Shown: in pieces, positions 61,164-61,318 of the stretch
Position numbering within the stretch: position 1 is the first letter of the stretch
How the letters are laid out: each line of letters starts with the position of its first letter
NCBI RefSeq assembly: GCF_000482325.1
Contig: NZ_KI535298.1
Span: 1-61,318 of the forward strand
DNA from: Bacillus sp. UNC438CL73TsuS30
GTDB lineage: Bacteria > Bacillota > Bacilli > Bacillales > Cytobacillaceae
DNA length: 61,318 bases
Direction of reading: 5' to 3'
Translations under genes and position numbers: made by a program
The notes under the pieces: generated by a model
Database searches by the model: none
Seen by the model: only the letters and a program-made list of their open reading frames with translations
What the model was told of the DNA's origin: nothing

Positions 61164-61318
61164 GGCTTCGCCAAAGCTGTCCGAATGAACTCCTGATTCG
61201 GACACGTTTGCCCCTGGCTTCGCCAAAGCTGTCCGAATGAGCTCCTGATTCGGACTCAACTGACTACAGGCTTCGCCAAAGCTGTCCGAATGGGCTCCTG
61301 ATTCGGACTCAACTGACT
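61164..61318. repeat. 52-53 bp tandem hairpin repeat, running off right edge
   Basis: Three copies begin at 61164, 61216 and 61269 with GGCTTCGCCAAAGCTGTCCG, then AATGRRCTCCTGATTCGGAC and a variable 10-15 nt. Each holds a short hairpin GTCCGAAT ... ATTCGGAC. A degenerate copy may lie at about 61120-61160. Confidence 0.9.

Overview
This 61.3 kb window has the codon usage, AT-rich spacers, strong Shine-Dalgarno sites and gene content of a low-GC, endospore-forming Bacillaceae chromosome (Bacillus/Neobacillus-like). Spore-related markers are RacA, SspH and a YjcZ-type small protein. Other typical content is immune inhibitor A, LtaS, Cid, Ktr and OpuF/BusR-type osmoregulation. I see no rRNA, tRNA, CRISPR or prophage. 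The only mobile-element trace is the start of an IS1182-like transposase cut by the left edge.

Layout. 0-8.9 kb: transposase fragment, ATP-grasp protein, secreted InhA metalloprotease, LysM-L,D-transpeptidase, the cidR-cidA-cidB lysis regulator and holin-like genes, a class V aminotransferase, and a small coiled-coil protein. 8.9-11.1 kb: an unassigned rod-like RNA, then a single-aptamer glycine riboswitch with terminator ahead of an ACT-domain gene and a DUF711 (UPF0210) gene. 11.1-11.37 kb: a tandem intergenic repeat. 11.4-19.3 kb: DUF2935, polysaccharide deacetylase, a TetR-controlled membrane/acetyltransferase block with two matching palindromic operators, a Cof-type phosphatase, an EamA transporter, and racA next to a second racA-like gene. 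19.3-25 kb: membrane acyltransferase, NrnB-like nano-RNase, nitroreductase, and an HssRS-like two-component system. 25-29.8 kb: a fused OpuF/BilE-type compatible-solute ABC transporter with a convergent BusR-like (GntR plus RCK_C) regulator, and a tandem pair of membrane paralogues. 29.8-33 kb: aspartokinase, Nudix hydrolase, and an O-methyltransferase behind a SAM-I riboswitch. 33-40.2 kb: tyrosine/homogentisate catabolism (hpd, flavin reductase, FAH, hmgA) beside a TrpXYZ-like ABC importer. 40.2-49.9 kb: a new small ORF, a ba3-type oxidase pair, a CPA2 cation antiporter with a striking two-hairpin leader, a giant membrane protein, an HD hydrolase, and a frameshifted nuclease lipoprotein. 49.9-57.7 kb: ltaS, small spore genes, an acyl-CoA dehydrogenase, and an ArsB/NhaD-KtrB-KtrA ion block. 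57.7-61.3 kb: two NarK-type transporters, one fused to a PAS domain and the other behind a perfect CRP/FNR palindrome, followed by 52-53 bp hairpin repeats running off the right edge.

How it works together. The window is rich in cis-acting RNA (glycine, SAM-I and the antiporter leader) and in ion/osmolyte homeostasis genes (OpuF/BusR, Ktr, two antiporters). Several of these families are known c-di-AMP targets in Firmicutes. The best candidates for something under-described are the glycine-switched ACT-DUF711 pair with the upstream RNA rod, the antiporter leader, and the shared-operator TetR regulon. All product calls come from reading motifs and remembered family sequences; no database search was run.
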